Assembly (NCBI RefSeq): GCF_001187905.1
Contig: NZ_LGIS01000012.1
Span: 620,001-684,000, forward strand
Direction: 5' to 3'
Length of the DNA: 64,000 nt
Source: Pantoea sp. RIT-PI-b
GTDB taxonomy: Bacteria; Pseudomonadota; Gammaproteobacteria; Enterobacterales; Enterobacteriaceae
Below the pieces are notes generated by a model. It was not told the DNA's origin. It saw only the letters and a list, made by a program, of their open reading frames with translations, and made no database searches. Of the stretch, positions 48,137 to 56,439 are shown piece after piece; position 1 is the stretch's first letter, and every line of letters begins with the position of its first letter. The position numbers were made by a program, and so were the translations under genes.

Positions 48137-49227
48137 CAGGCAACCTCCTGCTGTGATGCAATTAAATCGTGACGGCACTGCATTAATGGCTGAATACGCT
48201 CACCGAAATCTTCAATGCCTTGCAGGAAGTCATCAAAGGTCAGCAAGACGCCTTGGGTGCCGTCGACTAATGCAACTTCATCCAACATTCGTGCCACATT
48301 GGCGTAAGAGCCAACCAGCGTGCCCATATTGATGTTGACCGCTGAGGTCGGATCGGCCATCTGGCGCACGTTGGTGTCGCTGCCGGACTTGGTGTCCTGC
48401 TGACTTTGCGTGGTGAGCCAGGCGAGCGCCTCTTCATCGGCACCGGCTTTGTAGTGCTCCCATTTGGCGCGTGCGGCTTCGTCGCTTTCGGCGGCGATAA
48501 TCATAAACAGCACATAGGAACCGACATCACGACCGGCTTTATCGGCGGCCTGTTTCATGCGCGCGGCGGTCGGGGCGAAGGCGGTTGGCGTGTTGACGCC
48601 TTTGCCGAAGCAGAAGTTGTAATCGGCGTGCTGCGCCGAGAACGCCATGCCGGCATCGCTCTGACCGGCGCAAATCACCTTCATCGGTTTTTGTGGCTGA
48701 GGGCTGACGCGGCAATCGTTCATGGTGAAGAATTCGCCTTTGAAATCGCTCTGGCCGGTGCCCCACAAATCGCGCAGCACGGTGACGTATTCGGTCAGAT
48801 ATTGGTAGCGGCTGGAGAAGTAGGCATCGCCTGGCCACAGGCCCATTTGTTCATACTCGGGTTTCTGCCAGCCGGTAACCAAGTTGACGCCAAAGCGGCC
48901 ATTGGAGATGGAATCAATGGTGGATGCCATGCGCGCGACAATCGCGGGCGGTAAGGTCAGCGTGGCGGCGGTAGCGTAGATCTCAATGCGTGAGGTCACT
49001 GCCGCGAGGCCCGCCATCAAGGTGAAGGATTCGAGGTTGTGATCCCAAAACTCGGTTTTACCGCCGAAGCCGCGCAGCTTGATCATCGAAAGCGCAAAGT
49101 CGAAATGATAATGCTCCGCTTTCAGCACGATCTCTTTATTAAGTTCAAAGGTGGGCTTGTACTGCGGCGCATGGGTGGAGATCAGCCAGCCGTTATTACC
49201 AATCGGGATAAAGACGCCAATTTTCAT
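48136..49227 (-). CDS. rutA: RutA pyrimidine oxygenase
   Basis: RutA opens the uracil ring between N3 and C4 with O2 and reduced FMN. The 363-residue luciferase-like barrel begins [17 protein letters not shown] and contains [18 protein letters not shown] and [13 protein letters not shown]. The frame is open upstream to 49419 but the family start is ATG 49227. It is the first gene of rutABCDFG. Confidence 0.96.
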   Translation of the reverse strand: MKIGVFIPIGNNGWLISTHAPQYKPTFELNKEIVLKAEHYHFDFALSMIKLRGFGGKTEFWDHNLESFTLMAGLAAVTSRIEIYATAATLTLPPAIVARMASTIDSISNGRFGVNLVTGWQKPEYEQMGLWPGDAYFSSRYQYLTEYVTVLRDLWGTGQSDFKGEFFTMNDCRVSPQPQKPMKVICAGQSDAGMAFSAQHADYNFCFGKGVNTPTAFAPTAARMKQAADKAGRDVGSYVLFMIIAAESDEAARAKWEHYKAGADEEALAWLTTQSQQDTKSGSDTNVRQMADPTSAVNINMGTLVGSYANVARMLDEVALVDGTQGVLLTFDDFLQGIEDFGERIQPLMQCRHDLIASQQEVA

Positions 49228-49315
49228 GTGAAACCTCTCTGCATTAGACGGGGATTGCTTCACGCGCTGCGCTGCTTCCTGCACGCATCCTGCGGGCGGC
49301 GCTCCATCACAAATC

Positions 49316-49331
49316 TGCAAAGCCTGTGCCA
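49316..49331 (-). promoter_or_regulatory. Sigma-54 promoter of the rut operon
   Basis: On the minus strand the site reads TGGCAC-AGGCT-TTGCA, an ideal -24/-12 element with five bases between. The expected start lies about 75-80 bases before the rutA ATG. Half-sites like those of NtrC (TGCAC, GGTGCA) stand about 100-130 bases upstream, near 49424-49464. E. coli rutA is also NtrC/sigma-54 dependent. Confidence 0.88.
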
Positions 49332-49403
49332 CATTTTTAAAGGGCTTATATAACAATGCGTTAAAATTTACGTGGCGTGTAAACTGGAGTAATCGGTCCA
49401 AAT

Positions 49404-49419
49404 CAGACCGTTTGGTCAA
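49404..49419. promoter_or_regulatory. RutR operator
   Basis: On the minus strand TTGACCA-AA-CGGTCTG matches the RutR palindrome TTGACCAnnTGGTCAA with changes in the right half. It lies between rutA and rutR, upstream of the sigma-54 promoter. A second TGGTCAA half-site is at 49449-49455, within an imperfect direct repeat of TGGTCAAAAA-GG-TGCA. Confidence 0.75.
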
Positions 49420-49533
49420 AAAGGCTGCACGTTTTTCATGCGCGGCGTGGTCAAAAAAGGTGCAGGCGGCGAATTAGGCAGGAAAGGAGGCCTTTGTTAT
49501 GATGCGGTTAAGCAGGACGGATGAGGTAACAGT

Positions 49534-50169
49534 GTGAAAAGCGATGAAAAAAAACCGGGACGCCGTTCGCGTGCGGTCGCCGCTAAGCGGGCAGCTATTC
49601 TTGAAGCGGCTTTAGCCTTCTTCTCGCAATACGGCATTCACGGCACCAGCCTGGATAAAGTGGCCGAACGTGCCGATGTCTCCAAAACCAATCTGCTCTA
49701 TTACTTTCCGTCAAAAGAAGTGCTGTATGTGGCGGTTCTGAAAGAGATTCTTGATGTGTGGCTGGCGCCGCTGCGTGCGCTGCAGCACGATCACGATCCG
49801 CTGACGGCCATTCGCCAATACATTCGTCTGAAACTGGAGGTCTCGCGCGACCATCCGCAAGCCTCGCGCTTATTCTGCCTCGAGATGTTGCAGGGCGCGC
49901 CGCTGTTAAAAGGCGAACTGGCCGGTGATTTAAAGGCGCTGGTGGATGAAAAGGCGGCGATTATCGAACGGTGGATCGCCGAAGGTCGCCTGGCGGGCGT
50001 GCAGCCACAGCACCTGTTTTTCCTGCTGTGGGCCACCACCCAGCACTATGCGGATTTCGCCTCGCAGGTTGAAGCGATTACCGGCCAAACGTTGAACGAT
50101 GCGGCGTTCTTTGAACAGACGCTGGAAAACGTGCAGCGCATGATTATTGAAGGGATCCGCGTGCGTTGA
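49534..50169 (+). CDS. rutR: TetR-family pyrimidine regulator RutR
   Basis: RutR is released from DNA by uracil or thymine and controls rut and carAB-type genes. The 211 residues have the HTH EAALAFFSQYGIHGTSLDKVAERADVSKTNLLYYFPSKEVLY and the ligand region LEMLQGAPLLKGELAGDLKALVDEK. The start is GTG 49534 with GAGG six bases upstream. It is divergent from rutA and shares its control region. Confidence 0.95.
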   Translation: MKSDEKKPGRRSRAVAAKRAAILEAALAFFSQYGIHGTSLDKVAERADVSKTNLLYYFPSKEVLYVAVLKEILDVWLAPLRALQHDHDPLTAIRQYIRLKLEVSRDHPQASRLFCLEMLQGAPLLKGELAGDLKALVDEKAAIIERWIAEGRLAGVQPQHLFFLLWATTQHYADFASQVEAITGQTLNDAAFFEQTLENVQRMIIEGIRVR

Positions 50170-50192
50170 TCCCGCTTTTTCAAGGAGAGTGC

Positions 50193-51167
50193 ATGGATTC
50201 ATTATCGCAACTGACGTTAGGCGCGGCGGTAACCGTCGCCGTGATGGGCAAACGCGTGCCGGTGTGGCAGGCGGCGCTGGTGGGCGCGGTCGCGGGCACC
50301 TTGCCGGACCTCGATGTGTTCATCGATCACGGCGATGCCATCCGCAATATGACGCTGCATCGCACCGAAAGTCATGCGCTGATATTTCTCACCTTGATTG
50401 CGCCGCTGCTCGGCTGGCTGGTGGCGGGCGCGATGCGCAGTCGAACTCACTGGCGCGGCTGGACGCTGGCAATCTGGCTGGCGCTGGTGACGCATCCGCT
50501 GCTGGACCTCACCACGGTGTATGGCACGCAGCTGGGTCTGCCGCTCACCGATTTCCCTTATGCCATTGGCAGCATGTACATCATCGATCCGCTGTATACC
50601 TTGCCCCTGCTGATTGCACTGCTGGTCGCCTTATGGCGGCGCGATGCCCGAGGCTTACGCTGGAATCAGGCGGGGCTATTGATGAGTACGCTGTATCTCG
50701 CCTGGAGCATGGTGATTCAAAGCATGGCGACGCAGCATATTGAGCAACAGTTGACGCAGCAATCGGTGCAACCTGAGCAGCTGTTGGTGACGCCGACCGC
50801 GTTTAATACGCTGGTATGGCGGACGGTGATCATCACGCCAGATCGCTATGGCGAAGCCTATTGGTCGCTGCTGTCGCCACAGCGTCCGCTGCAGATTAGC
50901 TGGCACGATCGCAAACCTGAGTTGTTTGCCCCGTTTAAAGGCCAATGGCATGCCGAACGCGTGGCGTGGTTTAGCCATGGTTTCTACGCGATGCAGCAGC
51001 AGGGCGATGATACGTTGATTAGCGACTTGCGCATGGGCGAAGAGCCGAATTACACCTTCACCTTTAATCTGGGATCGCCGCAGTCGCCTGAGGTGGCGCC
51101 ACAACGTGAACCTTCGCTGCGTCCCGCGTTAGGTGAAGCGTGGCGAAAATTGCTGGAGAGGTTATAA
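50193..51167 (+). CDS. YdjM-family membrane-bound metal-dependent hydrolase
   Basis: A 324-residue inner-membrane protein of the LexA-regulated, membrane-bound hydrolase (YdjM, PF04307) family. Motifs DLDVFID, HRTESHALIF and VTHPLLDL carry the conserved Asp and His. Four membrane segments lie in the first 180 residues; the rest is a soluble tail. AAGGAGAG precedes ATG 50193. It follows rutR by 23 bases and could be cotranscribed. I see no LexA box in front of it, and the substrate is unknown. Confidence 0.85.
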   Translation: MDSLSQLTLGAAVTVAVMGKRVPVWQAALVGAVAGTLPDLDVFIDHGDAIRNMTLHRTESHALIFLTLIAPLLGWLVAGAMRSRTHWRGWTLAIWLALVTHPLLDLTTVYGTQLGLPLTDFPYAIGSMYIIDPLYTLPLLIALLVALWRRDARGLRWNQAGLLMSTLYLAWSMVIQSMATQHIEQQLTQQSVQPEQLLVTPTAFNTLVWRTVIITPDRYGEAYWSLLSPQRPLQISWHDRKPELFAPFKGQWHAERVAWFSHGFYAMQQQGDDTLISDLRMGEEPNYTFTFNLGSPQSPEVAPQREPSLRPALGEAWRKLLERL

Positions 51168-51179
51168 CGAGAAAGGCCC

Positions 51180-51207
51180 GGTGAAATCACCGGGCCTTTG
51201 GCTGTGC
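51180..51207. terminator. Bidirectional terminator between the YdjM-like gene and cycA
   Basis: AAAGGCCCGGTG-AAAT-CACCGGGCCTTT is a perfect 12-pair stem between convergent genes. Confidence 0.88.
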
Positions 51208-51210
51208 AAA

Positions 51211-52602
51211 TCAGGCCTTACGACGACGCAACAACCATCCCATTGTCAGAATCACAAACCATAATGGTGTGATCATCAGCGCCTGGCGGGTATCTTCCTG
51301 TAGCGTCAGCAGTACCAGCACAAAGGCGAAAAACGCCATGCACACCCAGCACATAAACTTGCCCAGCGGCATCTTAAATTTCGATTCCGCATGACGCTGT
51401 GGATGCTGCTTACGGTAAGCCAGATAGCTGCACAGGATGATCGTCCAGACGAACATAAACAGAATCGCCGACACGGTGGTGACCATGGTAAATACGGTCA
51501 TCACATCCGGAATCAGGTAAATCAGCGCCACGCCAGCCAGCAGGCACAGGCAGGAGAAGAACAGTCCGGTCGTCGGCACCGCACGCGCCGAGAGGCGACC
51601 AAAGGATTTATGCGCCACGCCCTGTTCTGCCAGGCCATACAGCATGCGGCTGGTAGAGAAGATACCGCTATTGGCAGACGAGGCCGCCGACGTCAGCACC
51701 ACAAAGTTAACAATGCTGGCGGCAGCAGGCAGGCCAATCAGCACAAACATTTCTACGAACGGGCTGCGATTCGGCAGCACCTGATTCCACGGCGTCACCG
51801 CCATGATCACCATCAGCGCCAGCACGTAAAACATAATGATACGCAGCGGAATGGCATTAATCGCACGCGGTAAAACTTTGTGCGGATCTTTAGTTTCTGC
51901 CGCGGCGGTGCCGACCAGCTCAATGCCGACAAAGGCGAACACGGCAATCTGGAAGCCGGCAAAGAAGCCACTCAACCCTTTCGGGAACATGCCACCGTGA
52001 TCCCAGATATTACTCAATGCTGCGCTGCCGCCGTTCGGAGACGGATAATGCATGCTCACCAGCACAATACCGGTGATGATTAGGGCGACAATGGCGACGA
52101 TTTTGATAATCGCAAACCAGAATTCCATCTCGCCGAACAACTTCACCGTGGCAATATTCAGCGCCAGGAAGACGAAGACGCACAGCAGGGCGCTCATCCA
52201 GATGGAGAAGTCCGGGAACCACAGTTGGAAATAGGCGCTAATGGCAACCACGTCGGCAATACCGGTCACCACCCAACAAAACCAATAGGTCCAGCCGGTA
52301 AAATATCCCGCCCACGGGCCAAGGAGATCGGCAGCAAAATCGCTAAAGGATTTGTATTCGAGATTCGACAGCAGCAGCTCGCCCATGGCGCGCATCACGA
52401 AGAACAGCATAAAGCCAATGATCATATACACGAAGATGATCGATGGGCCGGCAAGGCTAATGGTTTTTCCCGAACCCATAAACAGTCCGGTGCCGATGGC
52501 GCCACCAATGGCAATGAGCTGGATGTGACGATTATGCAGATTACGCTGGAGTTTATCCGGCTGTTCGGCCTCGTTGAGCGCCTCTTTAGATTGATCAACC
52601 AT
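51211..52602 (-). CDS. cycA: D-serine/D-alanine/glycine/cycloserine:H+ symporter
   Basis: An amino acid-polyamine-organocation permease of 463 residues with 12 membrane segments. The sequence LQRNLHNRHIQLIAIGGAIGTGLFMGSGK and the CycA-type FAGFQIAVFAFVGIELVGTAAAETKDP and SANSGIFSTSRMLYGLA are characteristic. It imports small neutral amino acids and D-cycloserine. Upstream lies the palindromic repeat at 52655-52773. Confidence 0.94.
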   Translation of the reverse strand: MVDQSKEALNEAEQPDKLQRNLHNRHIQLIAIGGAIGTGLFMGSGKTISLAGPSIIFVYMIIGFMLFFVMRAMGELLLSNLEYKSFSDFAADLLGPWAGYFTGWTYWFCWVVTGIADVVAISAYFQLWFPDFSIWMSALLCVFVFLALNIATVKLFGEMEFWFAIIKIVAIVALIITGIVLVSMHYPSPNGGSAALSNIWDHGGMFPKGLSGFFAGFQIAVFAFVGIELVGTAAAETKDPHKVLPRAINAIPLRIIMFYVLALMVIMAVTPWNQVLPNRSPFVEMFVLIGLPAAASIVNFVVLTSAASSANSGIFSTSRMLYGLAEQGVAHKSFGRLSARAVPTTGLFFSCLCLLAGVALIYLIPDVMTVFTMVTTVSAILFMFVWTIILCSYLAYRKQHPQRHAESKFKMPLGKFMCWVCMAFFAFVLVLLTLQEDTRQALMITPLWFVILTMGWLLRRRKA

Positions 52603-52654
52603 AAATTTTTCTTTCCTGTCGGGGATGTTGTGTCAGCTCTAATGGCTGATTTGC

Positions 52655-52773
52655 CCGTCATACTTCAAGCCGCAGATGCGTTGGCTGCGCATGTTCACCC
52701 CAGTCACTTACTTAAGTAAGCTCCTGAGGATTTACATACTTGCCGCCTTCCTGCAGCTCGAATTATTTAGGGC
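52655..52773. repeat. Palindromic dispersed repeat, about 115 bases
   Basis: The unit runs from CGTCATACTTCAAG to CTCGAATTATTTAGGGC and holds a perfect 14-base centre CTTACTTAAGTAAG at 52707-52720. I recognise it as a widespread enterobacterial intergenic repeat (seen in Serratia, Yersinia, Erwinia and related genera); I have not compared it with a library. It carries no gene. A decayed copy in the opposite direction lies at 60349-60468. Confidence 0.8.
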
Positions 52774-53010
52774 ATTGTTAGGTGCCCTTTATAGGGCAAG
52801 GGGCATAAGATAGTGGAAAGGCAGGCAGTTTCGATAATGGTTTTTCCCCCTTTGTGACCTTTTACGCGCTTTGCTCTGTCAGTAATTATTTACAGTGTTT
52901 AAAGCGCAGTCATTTTGCGTAAATCTTCAGCAATTAAGCCATTTACGTCACTCTCCCCGCGCGCGACCTCTACACTTGTTAGTTCATTTCATCAGGAAAA
53001 GTGAGGCATT
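52774..53010. other. Control region before the extensin-like gene
   Basis: This AT-rich stretch of about 240 bases holds no gene. It should contain the promoter of the gene starting at 53011 and possibly the cycA promoter to the left, but no clear -10/-35 pair stands out. Confidence 0.4.
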
Positions 53011-53709
53011 GTGCGCGCTTTGTTAGCCGTCGCGTTGCTGGCCGTTTGCGGCTGGTTAAGCCTGCCGTGGTTGAAAACCCATCTGCCACCGCAGTGGAAT
53101 CCGTTTACACCACTTAAAGTGACCGACCCGCCGGGTTGGATGACGCGTTATAAGCTGAAGAAGTTGAGTGGCGATCCTGCGGCCTGCATGGCGGTAATGC
53201 GTCAGGCAAGTGAACAGCGGCTGGTGCAGTTCCGTGCGTTGCCGCCGATGCAAGGCGGTTGCCCGCTTGAGCAGCCGCTGCGCATCAGTGGCTACGGCGA
53301 CGTCACGCTCAGCAGCAGTTTTCTCGCCAGCTGTCCAATGGCAGTCACCAGCACCATGTTCGTGATCAATAGCGATAGCGCATTGCGTCAGGCGGGTATT
53401 AATAGCCCGCTTAAGCGGATTTCTCACGTTGGCAGCTATGCTTGCCGCAATATTTATCATCGTCAGGAAGGTCGCTTGAGCGAGCATGCCAGCGCCGATG
53501 CCTGGGATGTCACTGGGTTTCAACTCGCGAATGGGCGCTGGTTACAGGTGGGGAAGAACTGGCAGCAGCCGGAAGAGGCAGCGGCAGGACTGCATGCGCT
53601 GTGGCGTAATGGTTGCGCCACTTTTGGCAACGCGCTGGGGCCCGACTACAACGCGGCGCACGCCACTCATTTTCATCTTGGCATGCGCGGCTCGGGTTAC
53701 TGTCGATAA
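53011..53709 (+). CDS. Extensin-like domain exported protein
   Basis: A 232-residue protein with an N-terminal membrane anchor or signal (residues 1-18) and an extensin-like C-terminal domain (PF06904). Conserved Cys residues occur in GGCPLEQPL, SCPMA, YACRN and GCATF, with the closing His motif HATHFHLGMRGSGYC. Start is GTG 53011. Members are found near peptidoglycan functions, so a cell-wall role is an inference. It converges on the DUF4396 gene with no gap. Confidence 0.85.
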   Translation: MRALLAVALLAVCGWLSLPWLKTHLPPQWNPFTPLKVTDPPGWMTRYKLKKLSGDPAACMAVMRQASEQRLVQFRALPPMQGGCPLEQPLRISGYGDVTLSSSFLASCPMAVTSTMFVINSDSALRQAGINSPLKRISHVGSYACRNIYHRQEGRLSEHASADAWDVTGFQLANGRWLQVGKNWQQPEEAAAGLHALWRNGCATFGNALGPDYNAAHATHFHLGMRGSGYCR

Positions 53710-54384
53710 CTACACGGCGGGATTAAGTCCACGTTTTATCAGGAAATGATTAGCTGGCCACGAGAAAACAAAGCCAATCAATATTGCTAATTGCAGCATA
53801 AACCAGAATGCTGCCAGCAGCGGGTCAATCTGCTGGTTTAGCACAAATTTTAGGGCCAGCGCCATAAAGATAAAGATCCCTAATTGGTAAATGAGTAAGG
53901 GAAAAATTTCGGTTTTCAGCGCGAGTAATAATGCGCGGACGAATGAAAGTTTTTCACGTTGACGAATAGCCAGAAATTGAAAGAGTAATCCGATAAACAA
54001 TGAAACGATCACGCAAATAATTGCCTGCATCCATAGCGTCGGATTAATAGCAAATTGTTTTAGTAAGGTGATTATCGGGATTGTGATGATATCGCCGAAT
54101 ATACAGGCCGCAGCGGATAATGAAGTGGAAATAAATATGGTTTGCCAGCCGGCATTGCCCGCTATTTTTTGCGAAACCAGCAGCGCAAGTTTTTGCTGGC
54201 GCGAAGGTTTACGGCCCAGGTACCACCAGGCGATCCAGCCAATAAATGGCATATACAACCCGGTTACAGGCCAAATAATATTCATCACCCGCACAGGATG
54301 TGGATGGCGAAAAAGATCTTTTAAAATCATCAGGGCAGTGCAGCCACCCAAGACAAGGAAAGGTAATGCAAACTGGTTCAACAT
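53710..54384 (-). CDS. DUF4396 family membrane protein
   Basis: A 224-residue protein with about six membrane segments. The pattern VMNIIWPVTGLYMPFIGWIAWWYLGRK is typical of DUF4396. Function unknown. Its codons are more AT-rich than those of its neighbours. Only a weak Shine-Dalgarno (GGAAC) precedes the ATG. Confidence 0.8.
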   Translation of the reverse strand: MLNQFALPFLVLGGCTALMILKDLFRHPHPVRVMNIIWPVTGLYMPFIGWIAWWYLGRKPSRQQKLALLVSQKIAGNAGWQTIFISTSLSAAACIFGDIITIPIITLLKQFAINPTLWMQAIICVIVSLFIGLLFQFLAIRQREKLSFVRALLLALKTEIFPLLIYQLGIFIFMALALKFVLNQQIDPLLAAFWFMLQLAILIGFVFSWPANHFLIKRGLNPAV

Positions 54385-54951
54385 AGTCAGTTCCGCTAAA
54401 ACGCCAACCTACGTGCGACAATGCGCCTGATGAGTGCTGCGCCACTGTCTCCCCTTGCAAACTCGCCGTGCATGATTCTGCTCTCACCGATTAAGCGTAG
54501 CCGGAAAAGAGCCTGAGAGAGATCATACCGCAGCGTATTACATTATCTTAACCGCATAAATAAGTGGGATTAAGATTAAGTCGAAACTAATTCACCCCCT
54601 ATAATCCTTTCATGACAAAAGAATCTGCTCTGACCTTGACTAATTTTAGTTAATGTCGATGCTAAAAATTTATCAATCTAATGATCATTTTCGATGAATA
54701 GGGTGATTGAAAGTACTTCAGAAAAATCCTATTCTAATATGCTGAGGAATTAACGTTGTGAACCTGTTAAAAAAATAGCGCGAACTCACACTCTCCCATT
54801 AGGTTAACGCATTGACATTAAGAGAGTTATGCTTGCTGCTAGTAGATTTGCTCTCTTTTCAATCAATATTTTTTGTCTGACTAATTTATTTTTTTGCGTT
54901 AGCAACAATGAATTTCAGGATGTAAAAGCGTGAAACAGCGCTAAGGCAATA
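54385..54951. other. 567-base AT-rich region upstream of sdiA
   Basis: I see no gene here. It holds the promoters of the DUF4396 gene and of sdiA. The inverted motif ACTAATTTTAGT lies at 54639-54650, 302 bases before the sdiA start, and a half-motif TGACTAATTTAT lies at 54879-54890, about 60 bases before it. Confidence 0.5.
54639..54650. promoter_or_regulatory. Candidate SdiA-type lux box upstream of sdiA
   Basis: ACTAA-TT-TTAGT, a 12-base inverted repeat, is the exact core of the 20-base palindrome before the synthase gene. The binding protein is not proven. Confidence 0.45.
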
Positions 54952-55674
54952 ATGACGACCGATAATTATTTCGTCTGGCGAGGCGAAATGGAAAATGAAT
55001 TTCTGGCGCTCAAAGAAGTGATGCAATTGAAATCGCTATTGCAAAAGCAGATTGAAGCGTTGGGTTTTGATTACTTCGCTTTTCTGGTTCAGCATCCGGT
55101 GCCTTTTACCCGGCCGCGGCTCTTTTTGTTTAGTAGTTATCCAGAAAGCTGGGTAAAACGCTACGAAAGTGAGAACTATTATGCAGTCGATCCGGTGCTA
55201 TTACTTTGCCAGCGACCAGGCCGCGGCGTGGAGTGGACGCGCGATTTATTTACCGGTGCGGGTAATTTATGGGCGGAAGCCAACGCGGCAGGATTAATGA
55301 GTGGCTTTTCCTGCTCAGCAATGGCGCCAAATCGTACCATTGGTATATTATCTATTGCATCGAAGCTTCACAGTAAGACCCAACACTTACGCATCCAGCT
55401 AGAGGTGAAACTGCATCTTCTGGCGGAACTGAGTTTGCGCGTGCTGGAGCGTCTGAACGATAGTTCTATGGTGGTTTTATCTAATGATTTTAGTCAGCGT
55501 GAGTTGGAAATTCTGAAATGGACGGCAGAAGGGAAAACCTCTGCGGAAATTTCACTTATTTTAGCCATATCTGAACATACGGTGAATTTTCACCAAAAGA
55601 ATATGCAAAAGCGTTTTAATGTTTCCAATAAAACGCAGATTGCTTGTTACGCCGCAGCGGTTGGCCTGATATAG
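54952..55674 (+). CDS. sdiA: LuxR-family quorum-sensing regulator SdiA
   Basis: An acyl-homoserine-lactone-binding transcription factor of 240 residues, the E. coli length. The signal domain has QHPVPFTRPRLFLFSSYPESWV and YYAVDPVLL, with the conserved W/Y/D residues. The C-terminal GerE-type HTH is FSQRELEILKWTAEGKTSAEISLILAISEHTVNFHQKNMQ. AAGG lies six bases before ATG 54952. It is in the E. coli position before yecF-uvrY, but here a LuxI-type gene follows in the same direction. Confidence 0.95.
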   Translation: MTTDNYFVWRGEMENEFLALKEVMQLKSLLQKQIEALGFDYFAFLVQHPVPFTRPRLFLFSSYPESWVKRYESENYYAVDPVLLLCQRPGRGVEWTRDLFTGAGNLWAEANAAGLMSGFSCSAMAPNRTIGILSIASKLHSKTQHLRIQLEVKLHLLAELSLRVLERLNDSSMVVLSNDFSQRELEILKWTAEGKTSAEISLILAISEHTVNFHQKNMQKRFNVSNKTQIACYAAAVGLI

Positions 55675-55683
55675 CGAAAAGGC

Positions 55684-55703
55684 AACTACTAATTTTAGTA
55701 GTT
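55684..55703. promoter_or_regulatory. 20-base palindrome upstream of the synthase gene (candidate lux box)
   Basis: AACTACTAATTTTAGTAGTT has perfect nine-base arms around a TT centre. It lies 92 bases before the synthase start. Its size and symmetry are those of a LuxR-family operator. No T-run follows, so it is a poor terminator. Confidence 0.6.
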
Positions 55704-55795
55704 CCTTCTGCCTTGTCAGTTGTCTACCCTGCGCGCAACGTTGCCAGGCTGGCTCAAAGAAATCATTGCATACATGAGGATGTCAGAGGCGCATG

Positions 55796-56407
55796 ATGAA
55801 AGTAATTCAAACACAGCTTAAGGATATGCCGTCCTCACTGTTGGCAGAACTGGGAACGTATCGTTACAGCGTATTTGCGCGTGGCGAAGGGTGGTCAATT
55901 CCACCACGATTGAGTACCCCGGGGCAGGAGTATGACCGATTTGATCGCTCGGATGTCACATGGCTGATTGCCTGGAATGCGCGACAGGGTATTTGCGGTT
56001 GCGCGCGTTTATTACCCTGGCATGAACCTGAAGTGCCTGAAGGCTTTGTTCTGCCTTTTGATCAGGAAAAGGTCTGGGAGATGTCGCGCTTTTCGGCGCG
56101 CCTCGAAGTCGATGCGGAGCTGCCGCTGAGTATTTTGTGGCACTCGGTGCAGTTAGCCGAATTGAACGGCATGGAGTATTTGATCAGCTCGGCCACGCCG
56201 ATGCTGGAGAAGATGTTTGAGCAGCATCAGGTGGTGTACGAGCCGCTGTCGCCAGGTCTGATCCAATCTGAAGATAATCTGTTCGCCATTCGCATCCCGG
56301 TTAATCAGCCGGCGCTGGCGGAGAAGTATCGTGGTACGCGCCGCTTTAGTCCGGAAGAGGTATTGCCGTCGCTGGGCGTATCGGTGAACTGGCAATCACA
56401 CAGCTAA
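55796..56407 (+). CDS. LuxI-family acyl-homoserine-lactone synthase
   Basis: A 203-residue autoinducer synthase. The invariant LuxI residues are visible: Arg23, Phe27, Trp33, Asp47, Asp50, Arg71, Glu95 and Arg98 (contexts RYSVFARGEGW, EYDRFD, GCARLLP, WEMSRFSA). It would make an N-acyl-homoserine lactone from SAM and acyl-ACP; the acyl chain cannot be read from the sequence. ATGs at 55793 and 55796 are adjacent; AGAGG fits 55796 best. Placed 121 bases after sdiA, it is the likely cognate synthase. A name such as phzI or expI would be a guess. Confidence 0.93.
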   Translation: MKVIQTQLKDMPSSLLAELGTYRYSVFARGEGWSIPPRLSTPGQEYDRFDRSDVTWLIAWNARQGICGCARLLPWHEPEVPEGFVLPFDQEKVWEMSRFSARLEVDAELPLSILWHSVQLAELNGMEYLISSATPMLEKMFEQHQVVYEPLSPGLIQSEDNLFAIRIPVNQPALAEKYRGTRRFSPEEVLPSLGVSVNWQSHS

Positions 56408-56439
56408 CTACCCCGCGCATCGCGCGCGGGGCATAGCGC

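Noticed and set aside
55684..55703. Palindrome after sdiA considered as a Rho-independent terminator
   Set aside because: The stem is AT-rich, has a two-base centre too tight for a stable loop, and no T-run follows; an operator is more likely.
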